DNA from: Amphiura filiformis
Taxonomy: Eukaryota; Echinodermata; Ophiuroidea; Amphilepidida; Amphiuridae
DNA: 64,000 bases
Direction: 5' to 3'
NCBI RefSeq assembly: GCF_039555335.1
Contig: NC_092636.1
Location: forward strand, 57,157,706 to 57,221,705
Part shown: positions 31,452-42,805 of the stretch, piece by piece
How positions within the stretch are numbered: the stretch's first letter is position 1
Layout of the letters: every line of letters starts with the position of its first letter
The notes under the pieces: generated by a model
The model's input: only the letters and a program-made list of their open reading frames with translations
Told to the model about the DNA's origin: nothing
Database searches by the model: none
Translations under genes and position numbers: made by a program

Positions 31452-32240
31452 ATGATGCAGTCATGTCTACAGTAGAAGTCATCTCGACCTTTGCAGGACT
31501 TAACCCCATTAAAAGCTATTAAACCAAGATAACACTCATTGAAACAGCTCAACTGATTAAATCGGATCTTCTCTGGCTGTGCACATGTGACTGTTTTCAT
31601 GTGCGATATCGCAATAAAGTTTGTATTATAGCTTCAGTTGGGTAACCGATTATAAAGGAAACGAAAGGAAACAATGGTATGTGTACTTTTGTTCACGAAA
31701 TGAGACAATGGCGTGCTTTTTGTAAACCAGCATTCTTGAAAATGAGCAACATAATGATTGTTGACTTAACACGGTTTGGAAATAATTTCTTCATATTTTT
31801 GGTGTTATCTGTCGTTTACATATCCTTCCTAAAACACAAAAGTACGACCCTCTCCAAACACCTAAATTAGCTAAAAATTTAGGACATGTTACAAAACTAT
31901 ATTGTCTAGAATTTTAGAAGAGTACTTTTAATATTGGCCGGTTATTTTTCACACAGCGACGTTAACTAGGCAATGTACTATTACCTATAACATTAACTAA
32001 AACACCAAAGTACGAATATTTCCAAACATCTAAATTAGCTAAAAATTTAGGACATGTTAAAAACTATATTTTCTAGAACTTTAGAAGAGTACTTTTAATA
32101 TTGGCCGGTTATTTTTCACACAGCGACGTTAACTAGTCATATCCCCATACTTTTAACGTAGGGCTATTTGTAGAGGTCACGCGTCAATGGGAAAGAGCAC
32201 TGTCTATTGTGTATAGGAAAACGGACAGTAACTGCAGTAT
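31452..32240. repeat. repeat S, left arm of an outer palindrome
   Basis: About 790 bp match 42019-42801 in inverse, from GATGCAGTCATGTCTACAGT to the stretch GGACAGTAACTGCAGTATG. Inside, a unit of about 155 bp (AAGTACGA ... TTTTAGAAGAGTACTTTTAA ... CAGCGACGTTAACTAG) is tandemly duplicated at about 31836-32145. The small frames here are not recognised. Confidence 0.8.
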
Positions 32241-32399
32241 GCTTCACTGCCTCACAGCCCTCCCCTAAGTTGTACCTCACTCCTCTTCTTTTTCTTTCCT
32301 CTTTCCCCCTTCCTCTACTCTTTTCTTTTCTTCCCTCCTTTTTCCTGTCTTTCTTTTTTCTTCCCATGGCATTATTTCCTTAATTTTAACTCTCATTTC

Positions 32400-32930
32400 A
32401 TAGGAGCAGTGCTCCCCGCTCCCGCACAATTTGCATCCCTGATCATTTTGCAAATTTTTCAAACAGGAGGAACATCCGTCCTCGACAGCGTAGTGGATAA
32501 ACATATGACCATTTTCGCTCTTCTTTCGACATTTGCAAATTTCCTATGTTAACACAATTTATAGGGAAAACTTGTCCACGGAAGGTTTCATGGACCGTCA
32601 TTAATTTTACAAATTTGCGGCTTTTTCAACTAAAATTTTACACTATTAATAGTGCCGAAATTGTCCACTAAATCGCTTCAATTAGATCTTCATTTTGCAC
32701 AAGTTTCTTACTTCTGCGGGGGAACATCCCCTTAGACAACCCCCCTGCGTCGCGCAAGCTGCTCCGCGCCCATTTTTTTTTTTCATTTTATTTTTTCTCT
32801 AAAAATTCGGCCCACCCCCTCACTGCTCTTGATCATGGAAATATTATTTCCATGTCTAGATCGACAATCGGTACCAAAAGCTGGTATCGCTCATCCCTAT
32901 GGAGATTGACATAGACGCAGGTGGCATAGG
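32400..32930 (-). repeat. inverted copy of the 19.69-21.0 kb repeat
   Basis: The minus strand repeats the interior of element K3: CTCCATAGGGATG, GGTACCGATTGTCGATCTAG, GAAGATCTAATTGAAGCGAT and CCTTCCGTGGACAAGTTTTC. It lacks the Penelope-like insertion, so it serves as the empty site for 20201-20866. A pyrimidine-rich tract lies at 32280-32400. Confidence 0.75.
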
Positions 32931-33456
32931 AAGCGCAACACGTGACGTACGAGGCTGGCGAAGATACAGGCTGACAGCCCCATTCAAAATACACGGTTAG
33001 CAATTACAAATGCAAAATTAACATACTTGCAGTGTGGTACATTGTCGTACCCCGACGGTTTTAGAGTAAGATAATTTTGCTTTGACACCACATAACAAAT
33101 TTAGAATTGTTTGTGAAGATTTCATGATTATGTGTTAATCCAATGGCGACCTCAAAATTGGCGATATCGCTTCCATCACCGCCTGATAGAGGTATTACAG
33201 GAATATCGCTAAAAATAAGCGTCCTTATCAACCAGTCAACTTTACGACAAAAAGGTGAAACAGGACACTTTTACGAAGTTTTTTTTTTATTTCACATGAT
33301 CCGTGAATATATCGCCTAGCTATAAATGAAAAAATATTTTTTAGACCAATCAAACCAATATATGGGTGTAGTACGCCCTTAAGACACTAGCCAAAGTCAA
33401 TCTATGACTTTGCACATTCTTTGGGTTCCTTTGTTTCCACTCTTAACATTGCTTAA

Positions 33457-34689
33457 GGGGGTACTACACCCATTGCATTTTTTTTTGCATTTTTTTTGCA
33501 TTTTGTGAAGAAATGAGAAAAAGAAATTGGACAAAGTGGTATGCAAAATGAAGGGGCAAATCTTCTCGTTCAATTGGTGGCATCAGTATCAATGACGCGT
33601 ACATACTTCAAATGGTATAAGCCAAAAAGTGGTACATCACTGATGTTTTAAATTCACTTCATTTTGGAAAGCTTACTATCAACGGATTTCGTTAAATTTT
33701 GGATATGTGTTGCTAACACATTAGGGAAATATACGTAAAATGGGAATAAGTGGTCCCTGATTTCTTTTATGACTTCATGAACTTGGTGCTCCACAACTAT
33801 CAAAAAACGAACCGGTTAAAATGCTTCTATTTTCAATGTTAAGCTATATTTTGTATTTTGAACTTGCGACACTATTTCACTGAAACTTAATTAAGCCATA
33901 GGTAACAGGTTACCACAACCACACTACAGCAATGTTGAAAAATATTGTATTTTTTGTCATATACCACCATATTAGGTAGTTTTCCGTAAGCTTCATTTTT
34001 GTGATTTTGGTAACTATTTTATATTTATTTGCCCAATCCATCACAACTAGGCAATCTAAATTGTACTCAACATTTACTTCCCAAGGTATTTTAGTATATC
34101 CACCTCACACATTTCCATTATGTATCCAGTAACAGACAAAATATCACAATTGATGCCTCATTATGACATGTATGATATCACAGACTATCACATGTATTCA
34201 AAATTGATGCCTGAATTTGACCTGAACCAATTGACCTATAACCTGACCTTTGATGACCTTATAGCCTTTTTTAATCTCTTTTCCTAACAACACATTATAA
34301 AAGATACATACATGGTGTAGAATTAAATTGTCTATGTGGAAGAGATTAGGCGTATTTAATTTATTCAGTGTTATAATCAGTGAGTACATTTCTATAGATA
34401 GTATAACAAAGGATTTAATGTATTCTATTCATGTATTCTGCTTGGACATGTTCAATAGAATAAATTATGGATTGTTATGAAACACGCATCTCAGTTACTA
34501 GGTTACAGTAAACAAAAAATATATAGGGCTAAAATGACTTACTAATATGGTTTAAAAACACTTTGTATGTATATAGATATATTTTAAAAGTTCATGACAT
34601 GAGGTGATGAACATATAAATGTACTTTATAAATTTGCAAAAAAAAAAAAAGAAGAGGGGTACTGATGAAAATCAGGGTATTATTCCCCC
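33457..34689. mobile_element. TTAA-flanked MITE (K2), 1.23 kb
   Basis: TTAA at 33453-33456 and 34690-34693 bracket inverted ends GGGGGTACTACACCC and GGGTATTATTCCCCC. The first part (CATTGCATTTTTTTTGCATT ... GCAAAATGAAGGGGCAAATC) recurs inverted at about 40990-41155. The interior is non-coding. Same end type as K1. Confidence 0.75.
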
Positions 34690-34795
34690 TTAACGGAAGA
34701 CATCCTGATGATCAGTTGACTCTTTCTGTTGATAATTCAGTTTAAAACATCATTAACACAATTTTGTTCATATGTGCCTTTTGTCGTGCCTTTTT

Positions 34796-34950
34796 TTTGG
34801 CTTAATTAATGGTATCGACCATCCGATACCGTAGTAGGGTCATATTTGGACCTCCAGTGACCATCATTTCTGAACACAATTTTTTGATGGATTCTTGTAC
34901 TTTTAAACAAAATAAGCTCGTATGTCCCTCACCAAAGTGTGGGCATTAGC
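34796..34950. repeat. inverted repeat arm (inner palindrome, left)
   Basis: The block GTAGGGTCATATTTGGACCT to CACCAAAGTGTGGGCATTAG is mirrored at about 40362-40505. Both copies carry CATCATTTCTGAAC and GATGGATTCTTGTAC. Divergence is moderate. Confidence 0.8.
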
Positions 34951-34956
34951 CGGGAG

Positions 34957-35381
34957 TCACGACTATAGTCCCAACTTTGCATAAAAATGTGCAAAATCGG
35001 TACAATATTAACAATTTTAGTGTTGCAAATCGTGTTTTGCTAGAACTTATGAATGTGATCTCTACTAATTTGAACAGAAAACGCGAAAATTTGAGTGATG
35101 TTTACGATGATGAGCGCATGAACACACGAGGTCAAAACGCGGTTAGCAGTCAGACGTAAACACGGGAAAATCGGGTCTTTTTATATAGCGCTATTTTTCT
35201 CAAAAAGTAGACCTAAAATATGGTGTCATTTTCAGATATGTTATGCAGAATTTTGTTCTGATTAAAATGATATCAAATATATATTTCAAAGTAAGACGTA
35301 ACTCGACTTATAGCCTAAAACGTGACCCCTGTTTTGCACGTAAAGTCTATGGAAAGCTATTTGGTGGCATGTACCCTTTAA
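34957..35381. repeat. 425-bp direct repeat, copy 1
   Basis: From TCACGACTATAGTCCCAACT to GGTGGCATGTACCC, nearly identical to 36301-36725. Copies differ by a few single-base changes and an A-run. The interval between them (35382-36300) is non-coding. No terminal motif of a known class is clear. Confidence 0.9.
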
Positions 35382-36300
35382 GGAGCAATTCCATGCGTTT
35401 TCCGCGCGTCTTTATCTATTTAAAATGCACGCGAAGAAAAGAGGAGGGACATCAACAAGCGCGTTCATGGACGCCGCCAGGTTTTTCGCTGTATGTGCGT
35501 TTGCCGCGAATAGGCCTGCTTTTATTTCCAATTTAATAAAAGTTCCGATTTTGGTAGAAGTTTGAAACCTTTTGATATGAATAAAGAAGAGTTTCAAAAT
35601 ATTGAAAACATTGTTTATTGGTGTTTAAATTACAAAGAAGTTTTTCAATGTCATTGTTATTTTTTAACCAATTTTTTTGTCATTTAAACTCAAGTTTTGG
35701 CCTTCAATTTTAATAAAATTACATAAAAAATTAGATTTAAGATATTTAAGTTTCTAGTTTGCTTTATTTATACCTCTGTCCAGTATTTTAAATTGTTATA
35801 ACATTCAAAGTTCAATTTATATTAATATTCAATTTCAAATAGCCATTCATTACATTTGCTTTTTGGACAAAACGGGTTAAAAGTGACGATGGAGGGGGGG
35901 TAGGCCTACTTGATTGACATTTCTTGTCTTTTTAAATATTCTGCAGGTACTGAGAATGTTTTAATTTTGAAGTTATGCACTTGCAAAAGATGTTCAAAGA
36001 ACGTTTAGGCTACTATTAACATCAATTAATATCTTCATGAAAATAGCAAATCAGCAACCATTGTGCGTTCATGTGCATCAAAATGACGAAAAATGGCAAT
36101 TGTCGGCTATCATGCTTGTGCTTGAAATCGGCATCCTGTCTAAAGTATGAAAGAAAATAACCCAAAATTTCTTACAATTAATTCAAAATGTAGTGAAAAA
36201 GATAACAAAATCATTTTCAAGGCCTAAAAACGATGTTTTAGCCTCTTCAAGGGTGCATGCCACTAAATCCGCGTGTGAAGCGGTTTCCGGTAAAAGTTTA
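35382..36300. other. 0.9-kb spacer between direct repeats, no gene
   Basis: AT-rich sequence with no coding signal; the 97-codon and 61-codon frames near 35.4-35.6 kb have no family features. It ends with a GTGCATGCCACTAAATCCGC motif that echoes the flanking repeat ends. Confidence 0.5.
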
Positions 36301-36725
36301 TCACGACTATAGTCCCAACTTTGCATAAAAAATGTGCAAAATCGGTACAATATTAACAATTTTAGTGTTGCAAATCGTGTTTTGCTAGAACTTGTGAATG
36401 TGATCTCTACTAATTTGAACAGAAAACGCGAAAATTTGAGTGATGTTTACGATGATGAGCGCATGAACACACGAGGTCAAAACGCGGTTAGCAGTTAGAC
36501 GTAAACACGGGAAAATCGGGTCTTTTTATATAGCGCTAAAAAAATAAAAAAGTAGACCTAAAATATGGTGTCATTTTCAGATATGTTATGCAGAATTTTG
36601 TTCTGATTAAAATGATATCAAATATATATTTCAAAGTAAGACGTAACTCGACTTATAGCCTAAAACGTGACCCCTGTTTTGCACGTAAAGTCTATGGAAA
36701 GCTATTTGGTGGCATGTACCCTTAA
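36301..36725. repeat. 425-bp direct repeat, copy 2
   Basis: The same length and borders as the copy at 34957-35381. High similarity indicates a recent duplication or the insertion of related elements on both sides of the 0.9-kb spacer. Confidence 0.9.
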
Positions 36726-37503
36726 GGTGTCATTTTCGACTAATCTTGTGGTGAGAAATCCATTAAAGGCATTATTTTACCCATTTTTGGCCATCTTCGT
36801 CATCAAATCCAAGATGGCCGCCTTTGGCTGTACTAGAAATACATTAAATTATACAGTACATTGAGAAACAACTCATAAAAATGTATTACAAGTGCGCTTA
36901 ATTCATCGTTTGTATTATAAATTGAACACCGATTCAATGTTTGTAACATTTATTCACAAATGAGGTCGTCTGCTACTGAAAACAATCCAAAATGGCCGCC
37001 CATAGCAACCAAAATCCTCATAGCAACGCATTAAAATAACAAAAATAAACATTTTTGACATATATGTGCATTTATTATACCTATTCTTAGTAAATCAAGG
37101 TTGACTGAAAGTGAAAGAATGTTCATAGGGGGTTGAGGTAAACAAAAAGTTCAAAATGGCTGCCCTTAGCAACCAAAAACATCACAGTAATGCAGTAAAA
37201 CTACTATAAAATAAGTGATTTTTGACCTTAATGTGTATGTAATTAGTCTTATCCTAGCAAATCGAGGCCTATTAATTAAATGAAGATACCAGTTTGATCA
37301 AAGGAGGTCAAACAAGTCCAAAATGTTCAAAATGACCGACCAAAGGAGACCATAGCAACCACATTTTACCTAGCAACGCAATAAAATGTCTATAAATTAT
37401 GTACTTTTTGACCTGGTTGAGTATCAAATGTGTCTTTCCTAATACATGAAAGCACATTGATGGAATGAAGATAGCAATTTGATCAAAGAAGGCCAAACAT
37501 ATC
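36726..37503. repeat. inner palindrome, left arm with degenerate tandem units
   Basis: Units of about 150-190 bp carry CAAAATGG(C/T)(C/T)GCC, CATAGCAACCAAAA and TAGCAACGCA.TAAAA. They match 39612-40275 in inverse, and a related block recurs in direct orientation at about 38200-38700. Non-coding. Confidence 0.8.
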
Positions 37504-38191
37504 CCCAGCAAACACAAAAACGTTTTAAAAACGTTTTAAATAAGTTATATTTTGGCTTTTGGTTTAGGTAAAAACGTTTTAATAACATTAAAATGTCGGG
37601 TTATATAAAGGTCATGATAACGTTTTAAAACGTTTTGTATGAAAACACATAACAATAATATTTTTAAATGTTTTCAAAAAATGTTATTGTAAACTATTTT
37701 TGCGAACATTTTGCCAAATATTTTGTCAATACTTAAATAACATTATGTTAAAATATTTGAACCCAGCAAACACAAACATGTTCTTAAAATGTATTTTTTC
37801 AAAACCTTTTAATAACATTTAAATGTCGGGTTATATAAAGGTCATGAAAACGTTTTTTAAACGTTATTGAAAATATTTTGGGCAAACATTTTTCGCAAAA
37901 TATGTTTTCAACCCCAAAATAACATTCTGTTTAGAATGTTTTGTATCATGTTTTCAAGAATGTTTTTGGAATGTTATTAAAACGTTTTATACCCTTTATA
38001 TAACCCGACATTCAAACATTTTCTGTAAAACATTTTTGTTTGCTGAGCAGTAGATTATTAAAAAATGTTAAGGTTATCAAAACGTTTTATACTCTTAATA
38101 TACCCTTTATATAACCCGACATTTAAACGTTTTCTGACAACCTTTTATAACCTTTTGCAAATGATGTCGAAAACGTTTTGTGTTTGCTGGG
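37504..38191. repeat. CCCAGCAAACAC MITE cluster, 688 bp
   Basis: Outer ends CCCAGCAAACACAAAA and TTGTGTTTGCTGGG are inverted; a further end (CCCAGCAAACACAAACATG) starts at about 37762, and GTTTGCTGAG lies near 38040. The block therefore looks like two or more copies nested or arrayed. Internal motifs are GGGTTATATAAAG and AAACGTTTT. Same family as 18171-18593. Confidence 0.8.
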
Positions 38192-39204
38192 ATCCAGAAT
38201 ATTCAAAATGGTCGAATAAAGGTGACCATAGCAACCAAAATTCAAATAGCAACGCTGTAAAATTAATTAATGAGATTGTCTGCTATACCTCGTAAAATTT
38301 AGAAAATGTATATATTTTTTATATTTTAAAAGTCATTGGCCGTTTTGAACCATAAGGGGTTGTTTCTGACTAATTTAGTGATAAAAATCCATTCCAGGTA
38401 CTATTGTTAGGTTTTCTGGCCATCTTCATCATTAAATCCAAGATGGCCGTCATCGGCTGCACTACTAGAAATCCACTGAATTTTGCAGTATGCATTTATT
38501 TAAATGAAACCGATAAAACCATGTTTTGAGTGCATTTTATTCACTGTTTTCACTATTAATTCAAAAGCTATTCAATTCTTGCAATATTTATCAACAAATA
38601 AGATCGTCTGCTACCTCATCCAAAATGGCTGCCGGCGGCAATTTTGAAATTTGTAAACAATTTTGTATATTTTGAACGCCCAGACAATTGTCCCAAAATT
38701 AGTTTTACCAAATTTTAGAATTTCTAATTAAGAAATAAATCTTGTAGCCCATTATGAAGATTCTGAGCCAAAAAGTGTGTTTTTTTACATTTTTAATGTA
38801 ATTTAACGTTTTCAGTGAATTTTGATACTAAAAATAGATTATTTTATTCTCCTCCCTTTTGAGAAATATACTTATACACACACACTACATTTATAATTAA
38901 AATGATCAGCCTTAAAGGTTTACCTTTTAGTGGGTTAAGCCAAACCTAAGTGAATATTTTGGATATGTTTGTAGTAGTAATTTTACTGCGTTGCTAAGTG
39001 GAATTTGGTTGCTATGGCCGTCTTTAGTCAGCCATTTTGCATATTTTTTCAGTAGTTTGACCACCTTTGACCAAATTGTTATCTTCATTCCATCAATAGG
39101 ATATGATTTACTTAGAAAAAGACACATTGAATACTCAACCAGGTCAAAAAGTGCATGATTTATAGACATTTTATTGCGTTGCTAGGTAAAATGTGGTTGC
39201 TATG
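38192..39204. repeat. palindrome centre with diverged tandem units
   Basis: It contains CCATAGCAACCAAAATTC, TCCAAGATGGCCGTCATCGG and, from about 38935, inverse units (CGTTGCTAAGTGGAATTTGG). The turning point of the inner palindrome is in about 38.7-38.9 kb. No gene is seen. Confidence 0.6.
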
Positions 39205-39611
39205 CAGTAGCGTAGCCAGTGGGGTGGCAAGGGGGGCAGAGTGCCCCCTGCAAAAATGAAAGAAAAAAGTGCCCCTCTGACAAAAAATAAAAGAGAAAAC
39301 CTGGAGGGCAAAGGAAAAGAAAAGGGGCAAGGAGCCCCTTTTTCCACAGGCCAAAATAGTGTAAAATATAAAATGTTTGCTAATGCTCGCTGCGCTCGCA
39401 CAATGTCACAATAAAGCCCTTTTCATCCCAATCATGGGCAAAAATAGTGCAAAATACAAATTGTTGCGCCCTACACTCGCATCGTCCCAATAAAGCCTCT
39501 CTAAATACAAAACCGGTATAATGTATTGTATGATGCAACTGCAATTTTTTTTCGTTTTTCCCCGAAATTTAGTTTTGCCCCTCCTGACCAAGAAAGCTGC
39601 CTACGCCCCTG
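39205..39611. repeat. hAT-like MITE, 407 bp, perfect 8-bp target duplication
   Basis: The termini CAGTAGCGTAGCCAG and CTGCCTACGCCCCTG are flanked by TTGCTATG at 39197-39204 and 39612-39619. The interrupted palindrome arm reads through once it is removed. The interior (GGGGCAAGGAGCCCC and similar) is non-coding. Confidence 0.92.
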
Positions 39612-40510
39612 TTGCTATGGTCTCCTTTGGTCGGCCATTTTGAACATTTTGGACTTGTTTGACCTCCTTTGATCAAACTGGTATCTTCATTTAATTAATA
39701 GGCCTCGATTTGCTAGGATAAGACTAATTACATACACATTAAGGTCAAAAATCACTTATTTTATAGTAGTTTTACTGCATTACTGTGATGTTTTTGGTTG
39801 CTAAGGGCAGCCATTTTGAACTTTTTGTTTTTTTTATTCCCCTATGCATATGACTATTCTTTCACTTTCTTACAATCAGTCAACCTTGATTTACTAAGAA
39901 TAGGTATAATAAATGCACATATATGTCAAAAAACGTTGATTTTTGTTATTTTAATGCGTTGCTATGAGGATTTTGGTTGCTATGGGCGGCCATTTTGGAT
40001 TGTTTTCAGTAGCAGACGATCTCATTTGTGAATAAATGTTACAAACATTGAATCGGTGTTCAATTTATAATACAAACGATGAATTAAGTGCACTTGTAAA
40101 TTGTAATACATTTATATGAGTTGTTTCTCAATGTACTGTATAATTTAATGTATTGCTAGTACAGCCAAAGGTGGCCATCTTGGATTTGATGACGAAGATG
40201 GCCAAAAATGGGTAAAATAATGCCTATAATGGATTTCTCACCACAAAATTAGTCGAAAATGACACCTTAATGACTTCAAACGACCAAAGCGTTCAGAAGA
40301 TACCGAAAATTCACTTTTTCAAAAATGCCGCCGGCGGCATTTTGGATTTTAACCTCTCCAGCTAATGCCCACACTTTGGTGAGGGACATAGGAGCTTATT
40401 TTGTTTAAAATACCCCAAAGTACAAGAATCCATCAAAAAATTGCTGTTCAGAAATGATGGTCACTGGAGGTCCAAATATGACCCTACTACCGATACCACT
40501 GGTATCGGCG
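39612..40510. repeat. inner palindrome, right arm
   Basis: Inverse of 36726-37503 and, at 40362-40505, of 34796-34950. It carries GTTGCTATGG, GGCGGCCATTTTGGA and GGCCATCTTGGATTTGATGA. The 425-bp direct repeats of the left side have no counterpart here, so they arrived after the palindrome formed, or were lost. Confidence 0.8.
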
Positions 40511-40980
40511 ATATCGAGTATCGCCTAACGCTATGGGCTCCGTAAACAAAAATGACGACGTCCAGTACGGGACTTTGAAGACACTGGCAGGATTTTTTAT
40601 AGCTGAAATTGTCTGGATTGACTTGTCTGATGTAAGTAAAACAGGGTGGCATATTAATCATGCTCCAACACTGTCAACGTTCCCACTTTAGTTGATTTTG
40701 TTCAATAATTATAATTCAGTGTTCGTGTTTTGCTAAGATGACGACCCTAAAATTCACCTAGTACTGAAAACCAAGCATTATCTTATCATTAAGATTTTAC
40801 TGTTTCAAACCTGAAACAGATGTGCTGGCTAGCGAACATAAATTGTGAATATCATTGTCAACTGGAAGGGGAAAAATTAGTTTATTTTCTTTAAAGCCTG
40901 GTACTTTTAGGGTCTAACATTAATGCTTAATATGTGTGTGTGACTGGTTTCACGGTAGCAATTCTGAAAGTGAAAGTGCC

Positions 40981-41155
40981 CCTATATACCGCTTTTGGGC
41001 ATGTCCCTTTAAAAGCATGTAAGCTACATTGATACCGATGCCACCAATAGAACGAGAAGATTTGCCCCTTCATTTTGCATACCACTTTGACCATTTTTTT
41101 CTCATTTCTTCACAAAATGCAAAAAACCCGCAAAAAATGCGATGGGTGTAGTATT
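40981..41155. repeat. inverted end matching element K2
   Basis: The inverse of this segment matches the first 170 bp of K2 (TTTTGTGAAGAAATGAGAAA, GCAAAATGAAGGGGCAAATC, TTGGTGGCATC). The terminal GGGTGTAGTA is kept, but the CCCCC-TTAA part is lost. Directly after it, S-repeat sequence (TTGGTGTTATCTGTC) resumes. Confidence 0.75.
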
Positions 41156-41345
41156 TTTTCTTGGTGTTATCTGTCATTTACATATCAGGGAGGTACGACC
41201 ATTTGCAGATGCCCAACCTTTTGGAAATGGATTGTTGATATTTACAATGAACTTAGAGACGTCATCTCTAGTTCCTATTCTGATTTAAATGATGATTTTG
41301 GGACTCGAGCAAACTGGCATGTGAAAATTTTGAGAGAAAAAATCA

Positions 41346-41422
41346 GAATGCGGCGGGGATTGAACTCTGGTCGCTGGATTACCTGTCCAGAGTCTTAACT
41401 ACTGTACTACCCGAGTTCACAG
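41346..41422 (-). pseudogene. tRNA-like pseudogene or SINE head
   Basis: The minus strand shows a D-arm-like GGTAGTACAGTAGTTAAGAC, an anticodon stem CTGGA-TCCAG around CAGGTAA, and a T-arm with GAGTTCAATCC. Position 33 is A instead of U and the acceptor stem is poor, so this is not a convincing tRNA gene. Confidence 0.45.
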
Positions 41423-41532
41423 TTGGTACTCGTATCGGGAAATCTCAATTATTGAAACCCTCATGATAACTCTTTCGCTGTGTAGCGGTCAATTATAATG
41501 AAGAAGGAGACGGCCTATATGTTTCACCCTTA

Positions 41533-41793
41533 GGGACGCACCATTAGATTCTCAGGGTGGGGGTAGGAAGTTTTCCAAAAAAAAACAACTTCACCCACTA
41601 CATGAGCAAAAAAAAACTTTCCCCACCAACACAAAAAAAAAAAAAAAAAAAAAAAAACCTTCCCCACCTAACTGTGTATAATGCATGAAATTTAAAAAAA
41701 AAAACCTTCCCGCCTTCGGCGGCGAAAAAAAAAAAAAATTCTTCCCCGACCCTAACTTCCTACCCCCCCCCTGAGTATCAAATGGTGCGTCCC
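41533..41793. repeat. MITE with GGGACGCACCAT ends, TTA duplication
   Basis: The ends GGGACGCACCATTAGAT and ATCAAATGGTGCGTCCC are inverted and flanked by TTA at 41530-41532 and 41794-41796. A 3-bp TWA duplication is usual for PIF/Harbinger (inference). The interior consists of A-runs and AACTTCC/GGAAGTT stretches. Confidence 0.8.
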
Positions 41794-42018
41794 TTAGCAG
41801 GACGTAAGACCATGCGAGACTCGGAAATAAATTATGCAAGCCCGAGATATTGTGATTTAAAAATGATGATTTTGGCACATGAAACGGGCTTGTATAATTT
41901 CAAACATTGATCAAATTCCACGATATATCCCTTATTTTTGGATAATGTGATATTTGTGGTGCCGATTTGAAATAAATAACCGAAGAGGGAATGGCTAGGT
42001 TAAGCACATACAGAAACA

Positions 42019-42801
42019 TACTGCAGTTACTGTCCGTTTTCCTATACACAATACACAGTGCTCTTTCCCATTGACGCGTGACCTTTACAAATAGCCCTAC
42101 GTTAACAGTATGGGGATATGACTAGTTAACGTCGCTCGTGTGAAAAATAACCGGCCAATATTAAAAGTACTCTTCTAAAGTTCTAGAAAATATAGTTTTT
42201 AACATGTCCTAAATTTTAGCTAATTTAGATGTTTGGAAATATTCGTACTTTGGTGTTTTAGTTAATGTTATAGGTAATAGTACATTGCCTAGTTAACGTC
42301 GCTGTGTGAAAAATAACCGGCCAATATTAAAAGTACTCTTCTAAAATTCTAGACAATATAGTTTTGTAACATGTCCTAAATTTTTAGCAAATGTTTGGAA
42401 ATACTCGTACTTTGGTGTTTTAGGAAGGATATGTAAACGACAGATAACACCAAAAATATGAAGAAATTATTTCTAAACCGTGTTAAGTCAAAAATCATTA
42501 TGTTGCTCATTTTCAAGAATGCTGGTTTACAAAAAGCACGACATTGTCTGATTTCGTGAACAAAGCCACACATAACATTGTTTCCTTTCGTTTCCTTTAT
42601 AATCGGTTACCCAACTGAAGCTATGAATACCAGTTTTTTTGCAATATCGCACATGAAAACAGTCACTTGTGCACAACCAGAGAAGATCCGATTTAATCAG
42701 TTGAGCTGTTTCAATGAGTGTTATCTTGGTTTAATAGCTTTTAATGGGGTTAAGTCCTGCAAAGGTCGAGATGAATTCTACTGTAGACATGACTGCATCA
42801 T
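42019..42801. repeat. repeat S, right arm of the outer palindrome
   Basis: Inverse of 31452-32240, including the tandem CAGCGACGTTAACTAG unit (two copies, in inverse). Similarity is high over nearly the whole length. Confidence 0.8.
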
Positions 42802-42805
42802 GATC

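Larger units (their letters stand above)
27015..33378. mobile_element. 6.4-kb TTAA-flanked composite element (K1)
   Basis: The left end GGGGGTACTACACCCATATA and the right end TATATGGGTGTAGTACGCCC are inverted and flanked by TTAA at 27011-27014 and 33379-33382. Inverted-repeat homology extends about 200 bp inward. TTAA duplication fits Kolobok or piggyBac elements (inference), but no transposase is found. It encloses a 140-bp satellite, a MITE, an S repeat copy and pieces shared with 18909-21219. The stretch 29540-30520 inside holds inverted pieces of that same shared sequence but no gene. Confidence 0.6.

Noticed and set aside
34957-36725. A pair of long terminal repeats of a retroelement
   Set aside because: The 0.9 kb between the copies has no coding sequence and no priming-site features that I can see; treated as direct repeats of unknown origin.
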